11,783 nucleotides of DNA from Methanoculleus sp. UBA77 (GTDB taxonomy: Archaea > Halobacteriota > Methanomicrobia > Methanomicrobiales > Methanoculleaceae): positions 616 through 12,398 of the forward strand of contig DALN01000075.1 of assembly GCA_002499455.1 (NCBI GenBank), read 5' to 3'. The position numbers and the translations under genes are program-made. Positions 1 to 7,468 of the stretch are shown in pieces. Below the pieces are notes generated by a model, which was given only the letters and a program-made list of their open reading frames with translations, had not been told where the DNA came from and made no database searches. Position 1 is the first letter of the stretch. Each line of letters starts with the position of its first letter.

Positions 1-125
1 GGTTGTCCACCACGCCGGAGTATACGTCTCCCGGGGATAAGAATGAATCGGGGGCGGCTCCCGGGGGGGCTGAACCCTCCCGCTCCTTCGTCTGATGCCC
101 TCTGACATCCGGTTCTCCGGGGTGC

Positions 126-159
126 GTGCCGGCCGGAGCGGCCATTCTCCGGCCGGCAC
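126..159. repeat. Perfect 13-bp stem hairpin
   Basis: The left arm GTGCCGGCCGGAG (126-138) is exactly complementary to CTCCGGCCGGCAC (147-159), with loop CGGCCATT. No T-run follows on either strand, so it does not look like a simple terminator. It could be part of a structured RNA or a palindromic intergenic repeat. Confidence 0.6.
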
Positions 160-183
160 GGGAGAGGACGTGCTCTGTCCGCG

Positions 184-205
184 GAGCGGGTGTCCGCACC
201 CGCTC
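184..205. repeat. Perfect 9-bp stem hairpin with 4-nt loop
   Basis: GAGCGGGTG (184-192) pairs with CACCCGCTC (197-205) around TCCG. It lies 25 bp from the 13-bp stem at 126-159. The short C/G-rich stem with a 3-4-nt loop resembles those of the hairpin array at 11533-11783, but the conserved boxes of that array are absent here. Confidence 0.55.
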
Positions 206-390
206 TCCTACCCCATCGGCAGCCGGGGCTGCGGCCCCCGGTGGGCCCGGGAGTACTTAATAGTTGGGGTCGGGGGTGTGAGATCGGGATGGGCATGCAG
301 GCTGCCGGGATGGGCGGGGTGGAAGTGCACTCCAGCGGGATATTCGGCAAACCCTGCCATCGGGATATACCGGTTTGCGCCTTCCGCGGC

Positions 391-1761
391 CTACCCGGGG
401 CTGCACGCCGCCTCGATATCCTCAAGGTCGTAGACGAGGAACCCCTCCCCGCGGAGCCGGTCTTTCCCCTCGATGCCGCCGGCAACGAGGCAGAAGCGCT
501 CGTCGGGGTAAGGATCGTGCCGGACGTGCTCCGCCTTCTGCGCGAGGCGCGTGAGCACACCGCGGGCCTCCCGCTCCGTGAGCTCCCCCCACTTGCACTC
601 CCCAAAGACGATGCTCGCGTCGCTCTCACGGACGGCGACGAGGTCGATCTCCTCGCCGCGATACCACCACCGCCCGATAGTGTATCCCGGGAGGACCTTC
701 CGGGCGAACTCGTTCCGCACGAAGACCTCGAACTGCTTGCCGAAGTAGGGGTTTATATCGACGGCACCGGCCGCACGGTCCTCTGTCTCGATCGCCTGCC
801 GGTGCGAGAAGACGAAGTTGTACCAGAAATCGAAGATGCAGTCCTTGATCCGGTACAGCCCCTGCCGCCGGTTGGCGAGGATGGGCAGCTCCTTCTCGAT
901 GATCCCGAGCCGCGTCATCGCCTCGAGGTAGGGGTAGAGGTGGCGGGCGTCCATGCCGCAGAACTGCGCGATGGCACCCGGGGCAGTGTTCCCGACGGCA
1001 ATGGCGTTGAGGATCGCCTGGTAGGTCTTGAGTTCCCGGAACTCCTGCGAGAGGAGGAAGTAGGGCTCCCGGTAGAAGTAGCCGTACTTATTGAAGAACT
1101 CCCGCTCGACGAAGGCGTCGTATCTCGCGTAATCCCCGGCCTTGAGGAGGTATTCGGGGATGCCCCCGATGGTCAGGTGAGCCTTGAGAGCGTCCCGGAA
1201 GGAGAACGCGGGGAGGAACCGTCGTGCGTCGCAGAACCGGAGCGGCCCTAGAAGCATGTCCCGGGTCCGCCGCCCATAGAGGGGCGAGGTGTAGGAGAGA
1301 GCACTGTCGGTCATCAGGCCGAGCATCGACCCGGAGAGGAGGATGCACCAGTTCGATTGCGCGAGGGCGGTGTCCCAGGCTTTCTGGAGCGCGGAGAGGA
1401 CGGTCGGGTCGTTCTTGATAAGGTAGGTGAACTCGTCGATGACGAGGTAGCGGCGCTCCGTGAGCGGTATCCGGGCGATGTAGGTGAAGAGCTGGTCCCA
1501 GGTCGTGATATCAAGCGAGGTGAGGAGCGGGTCGGCGAAGAACCGGGCTACCGCCTCCTGCAGCCGCCGGATCTGGATCTGCGGCGCGGTGTCCTCGGCG
1601 AAATGGAGGATGCCCTCCTTGCCGCGGACGAACTCGGTGACCAGTCGGGTTTTACCGATCCGGCGCCGCCCGTAGAGGATGATCAACCGGCCGCCGTCCT
1701 TCTGCCACTCCTCCTCGAGAAGGGCACGCTCGGTCTCACGGTCGATGAACTCCCTAATCAT
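391..1761 (-). CDS. Archaeal AAA+/STAND-like ATPase with DUF234 nuclease-like C-terminus
   Basis: The 456-residue protein belongs to the archaeal ATPase family whose members begin with an F-[IV]-[DN]-R-E signature (here FIDRE, residues 5-9). Walker A is GRRRIGKT (31-38) and Walker B is YLVIDEF (105-111, D109/E110). A sensor-like stretch follows at 141-150, then a probable winged helix at about 235-290. The C-terminus is DUF234-like and resembles a PD-(D/E)XK core: GEEIDLVAV (D373), then FGECKW (E388, K390). Family members are cytoplasmic NTPases, mostly of unknown role and often found in mobile or defence-rich regions. The ATG at 1761 fits the N-terminal signature exactly. It has no ribosome site and lies inside a palindrome, so the mRNA may be leaderless. 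The gene starts 24 bp after the helicase gene on the same strand and could be read from its own promoter, by read-through, or both. Family call is secure; biological role unknown. Confidence 0.9.
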   Translation of the reverse strand: MIREFIDRETERALLEEEWQKDGGRLIILYGRRRIGKTRLVTEFVRGKEGILHFAEDTAPQIQIRRLQEAVARFFADPLLTSLDITTWDQLFTYIARIPLTERRYLVIDEFTYLIKNDPTVLSALQKAWDTALAQSNWCILLSGSMLGLMTDSALSYTSPLYGRRTRDMLLGPLRFCDARRFLPAFSFRDALKAHLTIGGIPEYLLKAGDYARYDAFVEREFFNKYGYFYREPYFLLSQEFRELKTYQAILNAIAVGNTAPGAIAQFCGMDARHLYPYLEAMTRLGIIEKELPILANRRQGLYRIKDCIFDFWYNFVFSHRQAIETEDRAAGAVDINPYFGKQFEVFVRNEFARKVLPGYTIGRWWYRGEEIDLVAVRESDASIVFGECKWGELTEREARGVLTRLAQKAEHVRHDPYPDERFCLVAGGIEGKDRLRGEGFLVYDLEDIEAACSPG

Positions 1762-1789
1762 GATTAGTACTAATCTGGATTAGTATTAA
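1754..1789 (-). promoter_or_regulatory. Overlapping palindromes and TATA-like box at the ATPase start codon
   Basis: Two perfect 14-bp palindromes overlap: CTAATCATGATTAG (1754-1767), whose centre is the ATG, and GATTAGTACTAATC (1762-1775). An imperfect further copy, GATTAGTATTAA, lies at 1778-1789, 16 bp from the second. On the minus strand TTAATA (1784-1789) lies about 23-28 nt upstream of the ATG, the distance expected of an archaeal TATA box if transcription begins at the start codon. The arrangement suggests a leaderless promoter covered by an operator, perhaps bound by the gene's own winged helix. The helicase stop codon (1786-1788) lies inside the TATA-like box. Confidence 0.55.
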
Positions 1790-4700
1790 GGGCTCCGGTG
1801 CCGGGGGTGAGGTCGGGCGCACCGATTTCTGTCCGAAGATCCCGGCGCCAGATCCTTCTCACCACGGGTCTGGCGCCGGTGAGGTCCGGAAGTCTCGGGT
1901 GCAGTTTCGGGCTGATCACCCGGCTCCGGTTGTTTTCTGACGGTAGGCTTCAATCGGGACATCATCTCCATCAGCCGCCATCGACGTTCGTCCTCGATAA
2001 CCCCAAACTGCAACTCATAATGTCGAATACACTGCTGCTCGGACTCGATGAGATCGCTCACTTCTATCAATGCAAGGTCAGCCTCATCGAGATTATCAGA
2101 GCCATCATCGAATTCATCGGGCTCATTAAATGCACGGCACTCCTCGGAATACTCGAGATCGGCGATCTCCTCCTCCAGCGCATCAATCTCGCCCAGGATG
2201 GCCTCGTCGCAGGTCTCGGGTTCCACCGATCCCTGCCACTGAGTATCGAGCAGCAGGCCCTGAAGGTATCGAATCTTCTGGCGTAGCTCGTCAATCTGAA
2301 TGGCAACGTCAGGATCTATGGTATCCTCGTCAAGATCCTCCTCACGCCAGGGACCCGCATACCGCTCCGTCGCCTGCTCAGGTGCCGTCCGGCCCTTGAA
2401 CACCGGGATACGGAGACCGGGAGCGGCCGCACACAACTCTTCAATCCACTCGAACTCCCGCATGAGTTGCTGTTCTTCGTATGTATCGAACGGTTCAGGA
2501 TCACAGAGGCCAGAACTGGCGACAGGAGCAGCGCCCGCCCGTATCGCCCTGCTTACGTCGGGCTCTCGTGAGGGCATCAGCCGCCGGGTGTGGTTGACGA
2601 CGGCATTCGCTATCTCATCCCGGATCTTCGACGCCGCCTGCCTCCGGTTGAGGTTCCGGAAACCCTCAGCGATATCTTTGAATCCTTCCTCCGGGGTTGT
2701 GCTGGCAGCACGACAGAATCCTGCCAGGATCAGGAGGCCCGGATGGGAGGGATACTCTTCAAGTTGCCTCCGGCAGGCACCGAGGAGCTGGGTGAGATCG
2801 TCCATTCCCTGCACCCGGTCAAGCTCAGCCAGCCAGAGACGGTGATCATCGCTTCGCGCAAGCCGCTTGACGGTCCCGGTGAATTTTGACGCCTCAAGAT
2901 ACGTGAGGAGTGCCTCACGGAACGCCGCCGGCCCCTGCTCCACGCCGTCCCGTGCGGCCTGGAGCATGTGGAGGATCGCGCGTCTTCGCCGTTTCTCGAT
3001 CGTCTCGTAGAAGTACTCGATAAGAATGCATCCCGCGTCGTACGCGGCCTCGGGGTATGTCTCTTTCAGGACCCTGCCGCGGAAGAGGGCGTTCAGCTCG
3101 CTCTCGGTCATCCGCTTGCCGAGATACTCCCTGAGACGGGCGTAGATGGCACCGGGATCCGTGCGTTTGAGGTCGATGCGGAACCGCTTTCCGGTGTAGT
3201 CGTAGGCGTGGTCAACGATTGCCCCGGTAAGATAGCAGCGGTGGAGCGCCATCTCGAACGTTCGCTTGCGATCCTCGCCGGATGCATTATCAGGCTCACC
3301 GGTAGTAGCAAATTGTGGCGGAAAATCCCAGATGGAGGACTCAAAACTCTTTGTGTCGTCCGAGCCGGGTATCTGCGGCCTGAGGATCTCATAAATAGCA
3401 TAATATAGCGCCCGCTGTTCGTGCCAGGTTCCGGGGAACGTCTGCCGGAGGAACCAGAGGTTTCGCACGGCGTCTTCTTGCTGGCTGAGATTATGATCAG
3501 ACCGAGAGACGAGCGCATCATGCGGTGTCACTCCGGGGTCCAGAAGTTTATCGGCTCGCTCCGGCATCTCATCCACGAAGACCGCCACACACCGGGCCGG
3601 CTTGCCGTCGCGGCCTGCACGCCCGGCCTGCTGGTAGAAGTCCTCGAGCGACCTCGGAAGTATCGCGTGGATGGTGAACCGGATGTTCGGTTTATCGATC
3701 CCCATCCCGAAGCTGTGGGTGCAGGCCAGGAGGGGAATCCGGTCGTTCTTGAAGTCGACCTGCAGTTCCGCTTTCTCCTGCTCCCAACGATCTTTATCGA
3801 CGCCGGCAGGTGCTTTCCCGGCGTATTTCGGGATATCGCGGCCAAGCCTGCTCGCGAGTTCGCCCGCAATCTGGGTCACCCCGACATCCCCTCCAACGAA
3901 ATTGGAGAAGATGAGGCCGCCGGGAGCGCCCCCGGAGGCAAGGGAAGGGTCATGGAGAAGGTTCTGCAGGATCTCTGCAAGACCCTTTATCCGGTCAGCC
4001 CCTGATACCCGGTAAACCTCAAAGGTGAGTTCCGGGCGGTCGAACGTCGAGGGTTCGATGACTGCATCCGGCTCGTAGATCATGAGGATATGCCGGATAT
4101 CGATGAGGACGTTCTGCGAGGCGGTGCCGGTCAGGGCCATGAGAACGGGTTTTCGGGCCGCATGCTCGCCCATCCTCCGCCAGATGTTCATGTAGGCAAG
4201 CCGGAAGTCGTGCCCCCACTCGCTGACACAGTGAGCCTCGTCGACGACGCAGTAGGTGATGTTGTCCATCTGCCGGTTGACCAGGTTGATGAACTCCGGG
4301 ATCTGGAGCCGCTCCGGCGAGTTGAAGACAAAGAGGAACTCACCCCGCTCCATCTTCCGGTATCCACGCTGACGGAGCTCGGCGTCTTTTGTGTCGGCAT
4401 CACCCGCACCACTCATGAAGGTGTGGCAACGGTGGATCCCCATCGCCTCCAGGCTGCTCTTCTGGTCGATCATCAGCGACCGGAGGGGGTCGACGATGAA
4501 GGTGAATCCCGGCTGGACGAGCGAGGAGAGCTGGTAGCAGAGCGATTTTCCGGCGGCAGTGGGGAGGAGACCGATGACCGGGCGGAGCGAGAGGGCACGC
4601 TCGATGATCTCCCGCTGTTTCGGCCTGAACGCCACTTTACGGAAGAGATTCTGGAGCAGGTGGTCGAGGCTCGCGTTCACCGCACCGGGATTGAGCCGGG

Positions 4701-5928
4701 CGAACTCAACCGCACGGGGAGAGGCCGGGATGAACGGCTCGACGTACTCCGACCAGACCGGGCAGGGTGCCACGACGATGCTCTTCTTGGCGGCAGGTGC
4801 GTCCCATGCCGCTGCCGAGGGATACCCGTAGTAGACCAGATCGCCATCGGGGTCTGTGCCGGGGACGAGGGTCAGCGCCACCGGGTCGCCGGGCGTATGA
4901 AGCGCGGTGATCGCGTTCAGCATCTCCTGGACCGCGGCAACGACCGGTTCAAGGGGGAGAGCCAGGGGATTCGCGATCCGGAGAGAGCGCCTGTCCCCGG
5001 CATGGAGGATCTGCGCCACCGCGACGGCGATCTGCGCCTCGGCGACCGGAAGCGTGATGAGGTTGCAGAGTGCCGCCCTTGTCCGGGGGTCCATACGGCG
5101 CAGGGTCGCGGCAGCGGAGAGCATCTTCCGGGGTATGGCTCTCGAGATTCCTTCGATGATCTGCTCAAATTTCTCCTGCCACCCCGCCCTCTTTCCGAGG
5201 GGGAACCGGTAGACCGCCCACCCGGCAGCCCTGAGGTCCAGGTCGCGCTTCCGGTCTTTAGACAGTTGCTCAAACGTGTGGCTGCTGTCATCAACCTCGA
5301 TGACCAGCCTGAACCAGCCTTCCTGATGGTCCGGCACTTCCAGCGCAAAATCGACCCGCTCGTCGTGGTGACCCGAGATCCCCATCGAATCCATGAGGCG
5401 CTGCGGCAGGAAGAGCAGGCCGAGGCGAGGATCGGGGAGCCCATCGAGGAGCATGTTGAAGAACGCCTCTTCCGGCGGGGTGCAGAGCGACCTGTAACGC
5501 TCAAGGAGGGCGTCGACCTCGCCCTCATCGAGCAGCAGCTCGGGGATGTAGCAGGCCTGCAACAGATCGGCGAGATCGTCCCTGCGCGGTGTGCACCGGA
5601 ACACGAACGCCCCCGTATCCGTCTCTTCGGCAGCATCAAGGAGCCCGGCGGCTTGTGCTTCGTTGAGGACGTATCGCTCGACCCGGAGGCTGCAGGGAGC
5701 AGGGATCCCACGCTGGGCAATCTTTCCAAGGACCGGCCCGATCACCTCGTGCTTCTCCGCGCCGGTATGCACCGGCTTTGAAAGAGTAAACCCGCTTCGG
5801 TATTGTGCATACCGCCGTACGTCCGACGAGGCAAATGCCGGAGGCTCGGCAAGCAGCCGGGCGACACCATCGGCCATATACGCCGCGGCAGAATACAATC
5901 CGAGCCATGGGCACCCGTTTTGCTGCAT
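1786..5928 (-). CDS. RecQ-like superfamily 2 DNA helicase fused to an N-terminal DUF559-like nuclease
   Basis: A 1380-residue protein, about twice the usual RecQ length. Residues about 150-245 resemble a PD-(D/E)XK/DUF559 endonuclease: PEEAFFNML (152-160), VDF (D193), VIEVDDSSH (209-217; E211), then D225, R227 and GWAVYRF (236-242). The helicase core spans about 430-800: FRPKQ (434-438, motif 0), Walker A LPTAAGKS (455-462), VVDEAHCVSEWGHDFR (561-576, motif II with the RecQ aromatic-rich loop), ALTGTAS (598-604), GLIFSNF (671-677), the motif V region with GMGIDKPNIRF (741-751) and QQAGRAGRDG (766-775). The four-cysteine zinc site and HRDC domain of classical RecQ are not apparent. Residues about 800-1190 match nothing I recognise. 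About 1195-1330 is acidic and coiled-coil-like, and the end is low-complexity and basic. It is predicted to unwind and cut DNA in the cytoplasm. The ATG at 5928 follows a TATA box (5981-5988), but no strong ribosome site is visible. A role in defence is inferred from architecture and neighbours. Confidence 0.88.
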   Translation of the reverse strand: MQQNGCPWLGLYSAAAYMADGVARLLAEPPAFASSDVRRYAQYRSGFTLSKPVHTGAEKHEVIGPVLGKIAQRGIPAPCSLRVERYVLNEAQAAGLLDAAEETDTGAFVFRCTPRRDDLADLLQACYIPELLLDEGEVDALLERYRSLCTPPEEAFFNMLLDGLPDPRLGLLFLPQRLMDSMGISGHHDERVDFALEVPDHQEGWFRLVIEVDDSSHTFEQLSKDRKRDLDLRAAGWAVYRFPLGKRAGWQEKFEQIIEGISRAIPRKMLSAAATLRRMDPRTRAALCNLITLPVAEAQIAVAVAQILHAGDRRSLRIANPLALPLEPVVAAVQEMLNAITALHTPGDPVALTLVPGTDPDGDLVYYGYPSAAAWDAPAAKKSIVVAPCPVWSEYVEPFIPASPRAVEFARLNPGAVNASLDHLLQNLFRKVAFRPKQREIIERALSLRPVIGLLPTAAGKSLCYQLSSLVQPGFTFIVDPLRSLMIDQKSSLEAMGIHRCHTFMSGAGDADTKDAELRQRGYRKMERGEFLFVFNSPERLQIPEFINLVNRQMDNITYCVVDEAHCVSEWGHDFRLAYMNIWRRMGEHAARKPVLMALTGTASQNVLIDIRHILMIYEPDAVIEPSTFDRPELTFEVYRVSGADRIKGLAEILQNLLHDPSLASGGAPGGLIFSNFVGGDVGVTQIAGELASRLGRDIPKYAGKAPAGVDKDRWEQEKAELQVDFKNDRIPLLACTHSFGMGIDKPNIRFTIHAILPRSLEDFYQQAGRAGRDGKPARCVAVFVDEMPERADKLLDPGVTPHDALVSRSDHNLSQQEDAVRNLWFLRQTFPGTWHEQRALYYAIYEILRPQIPGSDDTKSFESSIWDFPPQFATTGEPDNASGEDRKRTFEMALHRCYLTGAIVDHAYDYTGKRFRIDLKRTDPGAIYARLREYLGKRMTESELNALFRGRVLKETYPEAAYDAGCILIEYFYETIEKRRRRAILHMLQAARDGVEQGPAAFREALLTYLEASKFTGTVKRLARSDDHRLWLAELDRVQGMDDLTQLLGACRRQLEEYPSHPGLLILAGFCRAASTTPEEGFKDIAEGFRNLNRRQAASKIRDEIANAVVNHTRRLMPSREPDVSRAIRAGAAPVASSGLCDPEPFDTYEEQQLMREFEWIEELCAAAPGLRIPVFKGRTAPEQATERYAGPWREEDLDEDTIDPDVAIQIDELRQKIRYLQGLLLDTQWQGSVEPETCDEAILGEIDALEEEIADLEYSEECRAFNEPDEFDDGSDNLDEADLALIEVSDLIESEQQCIRHYELQFGVIEDERRWRLMEMMSRLKPTVRKQPEPGDQPETAPETSGPHRRQTRGEKDLAPGSSDRNRCARPHPRHRSP
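1842..1879. repeat. 11-bp perfect inverted repeat in the 3' end of the helicase gene
   Basis: CCGGCGCCAGA (1842-1852) and TCTGGCGCCGG (1869-1879) are perfect inverted copies 16 nt apart. They encode part of the low-complexity basic C-terminal tail of the helicase, past the acidic coiled region. The element may be a palindromic repeat that lengthened the reading frame, or an RNA hairpin between the two genes. Confidence 0.5.
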
Positions 5929-5980
5929 TGTGGTATTCCCCAGGAGTCCGTTTACCTGTATGAGACCTTTCCGGGGGAGG

Positions 5981-5988
5981 ATAAATAA
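5981..5988 (-). promoter_or_regulatory. TATA box for the helicase gene
   Basis: On the minus strand TTATTTAT lies 53-60 nt upstream of the helicase ATG. Transcription would start near 5957, leaving a leader of about 28 nt. It sits back to back with the TATA box of the rightward ATPase at 6094-6102, giving two divergent promoters in 203 bp. Confidence 0.5.
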
Positions 5989-6023
5989 GGCCTCTGGTTT
6001 TGTGGGTAGTAAGACGGTTACGG

Positions 6024-6057
6024 CCGGCGAGAACGACCAGGCTTACATCCTCGCCGG
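6024..6057. repeat. Inverted repeat between the divergent promoters
   Basis: CCGGCGAG (6024-6031) pairs with CTCGCCGG (6050-6057) across an 18-nt loop. A competing pairing, GGCCGGC (6022-6028) with GCCGGCC (6059-6065), is also possible. It lies between the two divergent TATA boxes and may be a regulator site or a structural barrier. Confidence 0.35.
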
Positions 6058-6093
6058 AAGCCGGCCATGACCTCGGACAGCGGCTCCCGCAGG

Positions 6094-6102
6094 TATATTT
6101 AT
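6094..6102 (+). promoter_or_regulatory. TATA box for the DUF4143 ATPase gene
   Basis: TATATTTAT is a near-consensus archaeal TATA box. With the usual spacing, transcription would begin at about 6122-6127. This falls in the middle of the 37-bp palindrome at 6103-6139 and just before the candidate start codons at 6132, 6144 and 6153. Confidence 0.6.
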
Positions 6103-6139
6103 GTGGACAAATTGTAAATGCTATTTACAATATGTCCAC
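6103..6139. promoter_or_regulatory. 37-bp operator-like palindrome over the ATPase promoter
   Basis: GTGGACAAATTGTAAAT (6103-6119) and ATTTACAATATGTCCAC (6123-6139) are inverted copies matching at 16 of 17 positions around a 3-bp centre. The left arm begins immediately after the TATA box, and the right arm contains the first candidate ATG (6132). A bound dimeric repressor would block transcription initiation. As RNA it could also form a long hairpin at the 5' end. Confidence 0.7.
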
Positions 6140-7331
6140 CATAATGCAGGGGATGATCCGGCGGGATGCAGAGGCGCAGATCCGGTCGCTCGCTCTCGGC
6201 TTCCCGGCAGTAGCGGTCATCGGCCCCCGCCAGTCCGGAAAGACGACGCTCGTCCGGTCGGTATTCCCGCAGCTGCCCTACGTCCTGCTCGAAGATCCCG
6301 ACACCCGGGCCTTCGCAGAAGAGGACCCCCGCAGTTTCCTCGCACAGTACGAGAAGACCGGGGCGGTCCTCGACGAGGTGCAGAGGGTCCCGGAGCTCTT
6401 CTCGTACCTCCAGGGAGTCCTCGATGCGAATCAGAGGCCGGGACAGTTCGTCCTCACCGGGTCCCAGAACTTCCTGATGATGGAACGGATATCCCAGTCG
6501 CTCGCCGGCCGGGTCGGGATCGTCAAACTCCTCCCCCTCTCGATGGGGGAACTTGTCCGTGCCGGCATCGAGATCGAACGCTACGAGGACCTCCTCTACG
6601 CCGGCCTCTTTCCCCGCCCCTACAGCAGCAGCATTCACCCGCGAGACTTCTATTCATCGTATATCCAGACCTACATCGAGCGCGATCTCCGCCTTCTCAA
6701 GCAGGTGCAGAACCTCTCGGCGTTCCAGACGTTCATGAAGATGTGCGCCTATCGGTCCGGCCAGGTGGTGAACTACTCGTCTCTCGCACATGACTGCGGC
6801 ATCACCCATAACACGGCGAAAGAGTGGCTATCTCTCCTGGAGACGTCGATGCTGATCGTCGAGATCCGGCCCCATCACAAGAACTTCAACAAGCGGCTTA
6901 TCAAGATGCCCAAACTCTACTTCACGGATCCCGGCCTTGCTGCACACCTGGCCGGGGTGCAGGGTGCCGACGATCTCGGCTACCACCCCTTGAAAGGAGG
7001 GCTCTTTGAATCGCTGATCATAACGGAGTTCCAGAAGTTCCGCTTCAACCGGGGGAAAGAGTCCAACCTCTACTTCTGGCGGGACAAGCTCGGACACGAG
7101 ATCGACTGTATCATCGAGTATCAGGGGTGGGATCCCGTCCCGGTCGAGATCAAGTCGGGCCGAACCGCAAGTGCCGACTTCTTTGACGAGATCACCTACT
7201 GGAACAGGCTCTCCGGCAACGCCCCGGATCGCTCGTTCGTGGTCTACGGGGGCGACCGGTCCCAGCGCCGGGCGGCGGGGCACCTGGTCGGGTACCGGGA
7301 TCTCGAGCCGATTACCCGGTACCTGGAGTGA
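6132..7331 (+). CDS. Archaeal AAA-family ATPase with DUF4143 C-terminus
   Basis: Numbered from the ATG at 6132 the protein has 399 residues. Walker A is GPRQSGKTTL (31-40), Walker B is AVLDEVQRVPELF (78-90, D81/E82), and a sensor region FVLTGSQNFLM follows (106-116). A helix-turn-helix-like region lies at about 195-240. The DUF4143 part contains KLYFTDPGLAAHL (261-273) and a nuclease-like core, GHEIDCIIEY (321-330, D325) and PVEIKSG (337-343, E339, K341). Family members are widespread prokaryotic NTPases of unsettled function. The frame is open upstream to 6000, but the TATA box (6094-6102), palindrome and family N-terminus exclude that longer start. The ATG at 6153, preceded by AGGGG, would give 392 residues and is a real alternative. 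The gene diverges from the helicase and ends 171 bp before the MNT-HEPN unit. Confidence 0.9.
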   Translation: MSTIMQGMIRRDAEAQIRSLALGFPAVAVIGPRQSGKTTLVRSVFPQLPYVLLEDPDTRAFAEEDPRSFLAQYEKTGAVLDEVQRVPELFSYLQGVLDANQRPGQFVLTGSQNFLMMERISQSLAGRVGIVKLLPLSMGELVRAGIEIERYEDLLYAGLFPRPYSSSIHPRDFYSSYIQTYIERDLRLLKQVQNLSAFQTFMKMCAYRSGQVVNYSSLAHDCGITHNTAKEWLSLLETSMLIVEIRPHHKNFNKRLIKMPKLYFTDPGLAAHLAGVQGADDLGYHPLKGGLFESLIITEFQKFRFNRGKESNLYFWRDKLGHEIDCIIEYQGWDPVPVEIKSGRTASADFFDEITYWNRLSGNAPDRSFVVYGGDRSQRRAAGHLVGYRDLEPITRYLE

Positions 7332-7384
7332 GTCCGGTGATATACACGAGAATACAAACGCTTTCAGTCCCGGTACCTGGATTC

Positions 7385-7419
7385 TCTCAAGCGGCCCGGC
7401 AGCTTTTGCTCCGTTGAGA
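7385..7419 (+). terminator. Possible hairpin after the DUF4143 ATPase gene
   Basis: TCTCAAGCGG (7385-7394) pairs with CCGTTGAGA (7411-7419) with one bulged base, about 54 nt after the stop codon. The loop includes TTTT, but no T-run follows. It may be a weak terminator or 3'-end stabiliser; evidence is structural only. Confidence 0.25.
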
Positions 7420-7468
7420 TTGCGCCGCTCAACCAGGAGACCACGGGGGCGGGTTCGCGCACCGGCAG

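Larger units (their letters stand above)
1..390. other. Gene-poor region with strong hairpins
   Basis: No convincing complete gene is seen here. The stretch is dominated by inverted repeats: a perfect 13-bp stem (126-138 with 147-159, 8-nt loop), a perfect 9-bp stem (184-192 with 197-205, loop TCCG) and a 6-bp stem near 220-236. An A/T-rich spot at about 254-263 (CTTAATAG on plus, CTATTAAG on minus) could be a TATA box. On the minus strand, a frame from an ATG at 145 stays open to the window edge (48 codons, reading MAAPAGTHPGEP and onward), but its third-position bias is weaker than that of clear genes here. It may be the start of a gene running off the window, or chance. Confidence 0.4.

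Noticed and set aside
245..320. Resemblance of this stretch to a reversed 5S rRNA (AGTACT and TCGGGATGGG at roughly fitting spacing)
   Set aside because: The spacing is short by several bases, the conserved 5S core is missing, and no terminal stem of the expected length was found. Treated as chance similarity in GC-rich DNA.
190..1251. Rightward open frame opposite the DUF234 ATPase gene
   Set aside because: Antisense shadow; the minus strand has Walker A, Walker B and the DUF234 core.
4090..5781. Long rightward open frame (563 codons) opposite the helicase gene
   Set aside because: Composition is Arg/Glu/Val/Pro-rich shadow sequence without domains, whereas the minus strand carries all helicase motifs in order.
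6000..6131. N-terminal extension of the DUF4143 ATPase to an ATG at 6000
   Set aside because: The extra 44 codons cover the TATA box and palindrome and encode no family sequence.
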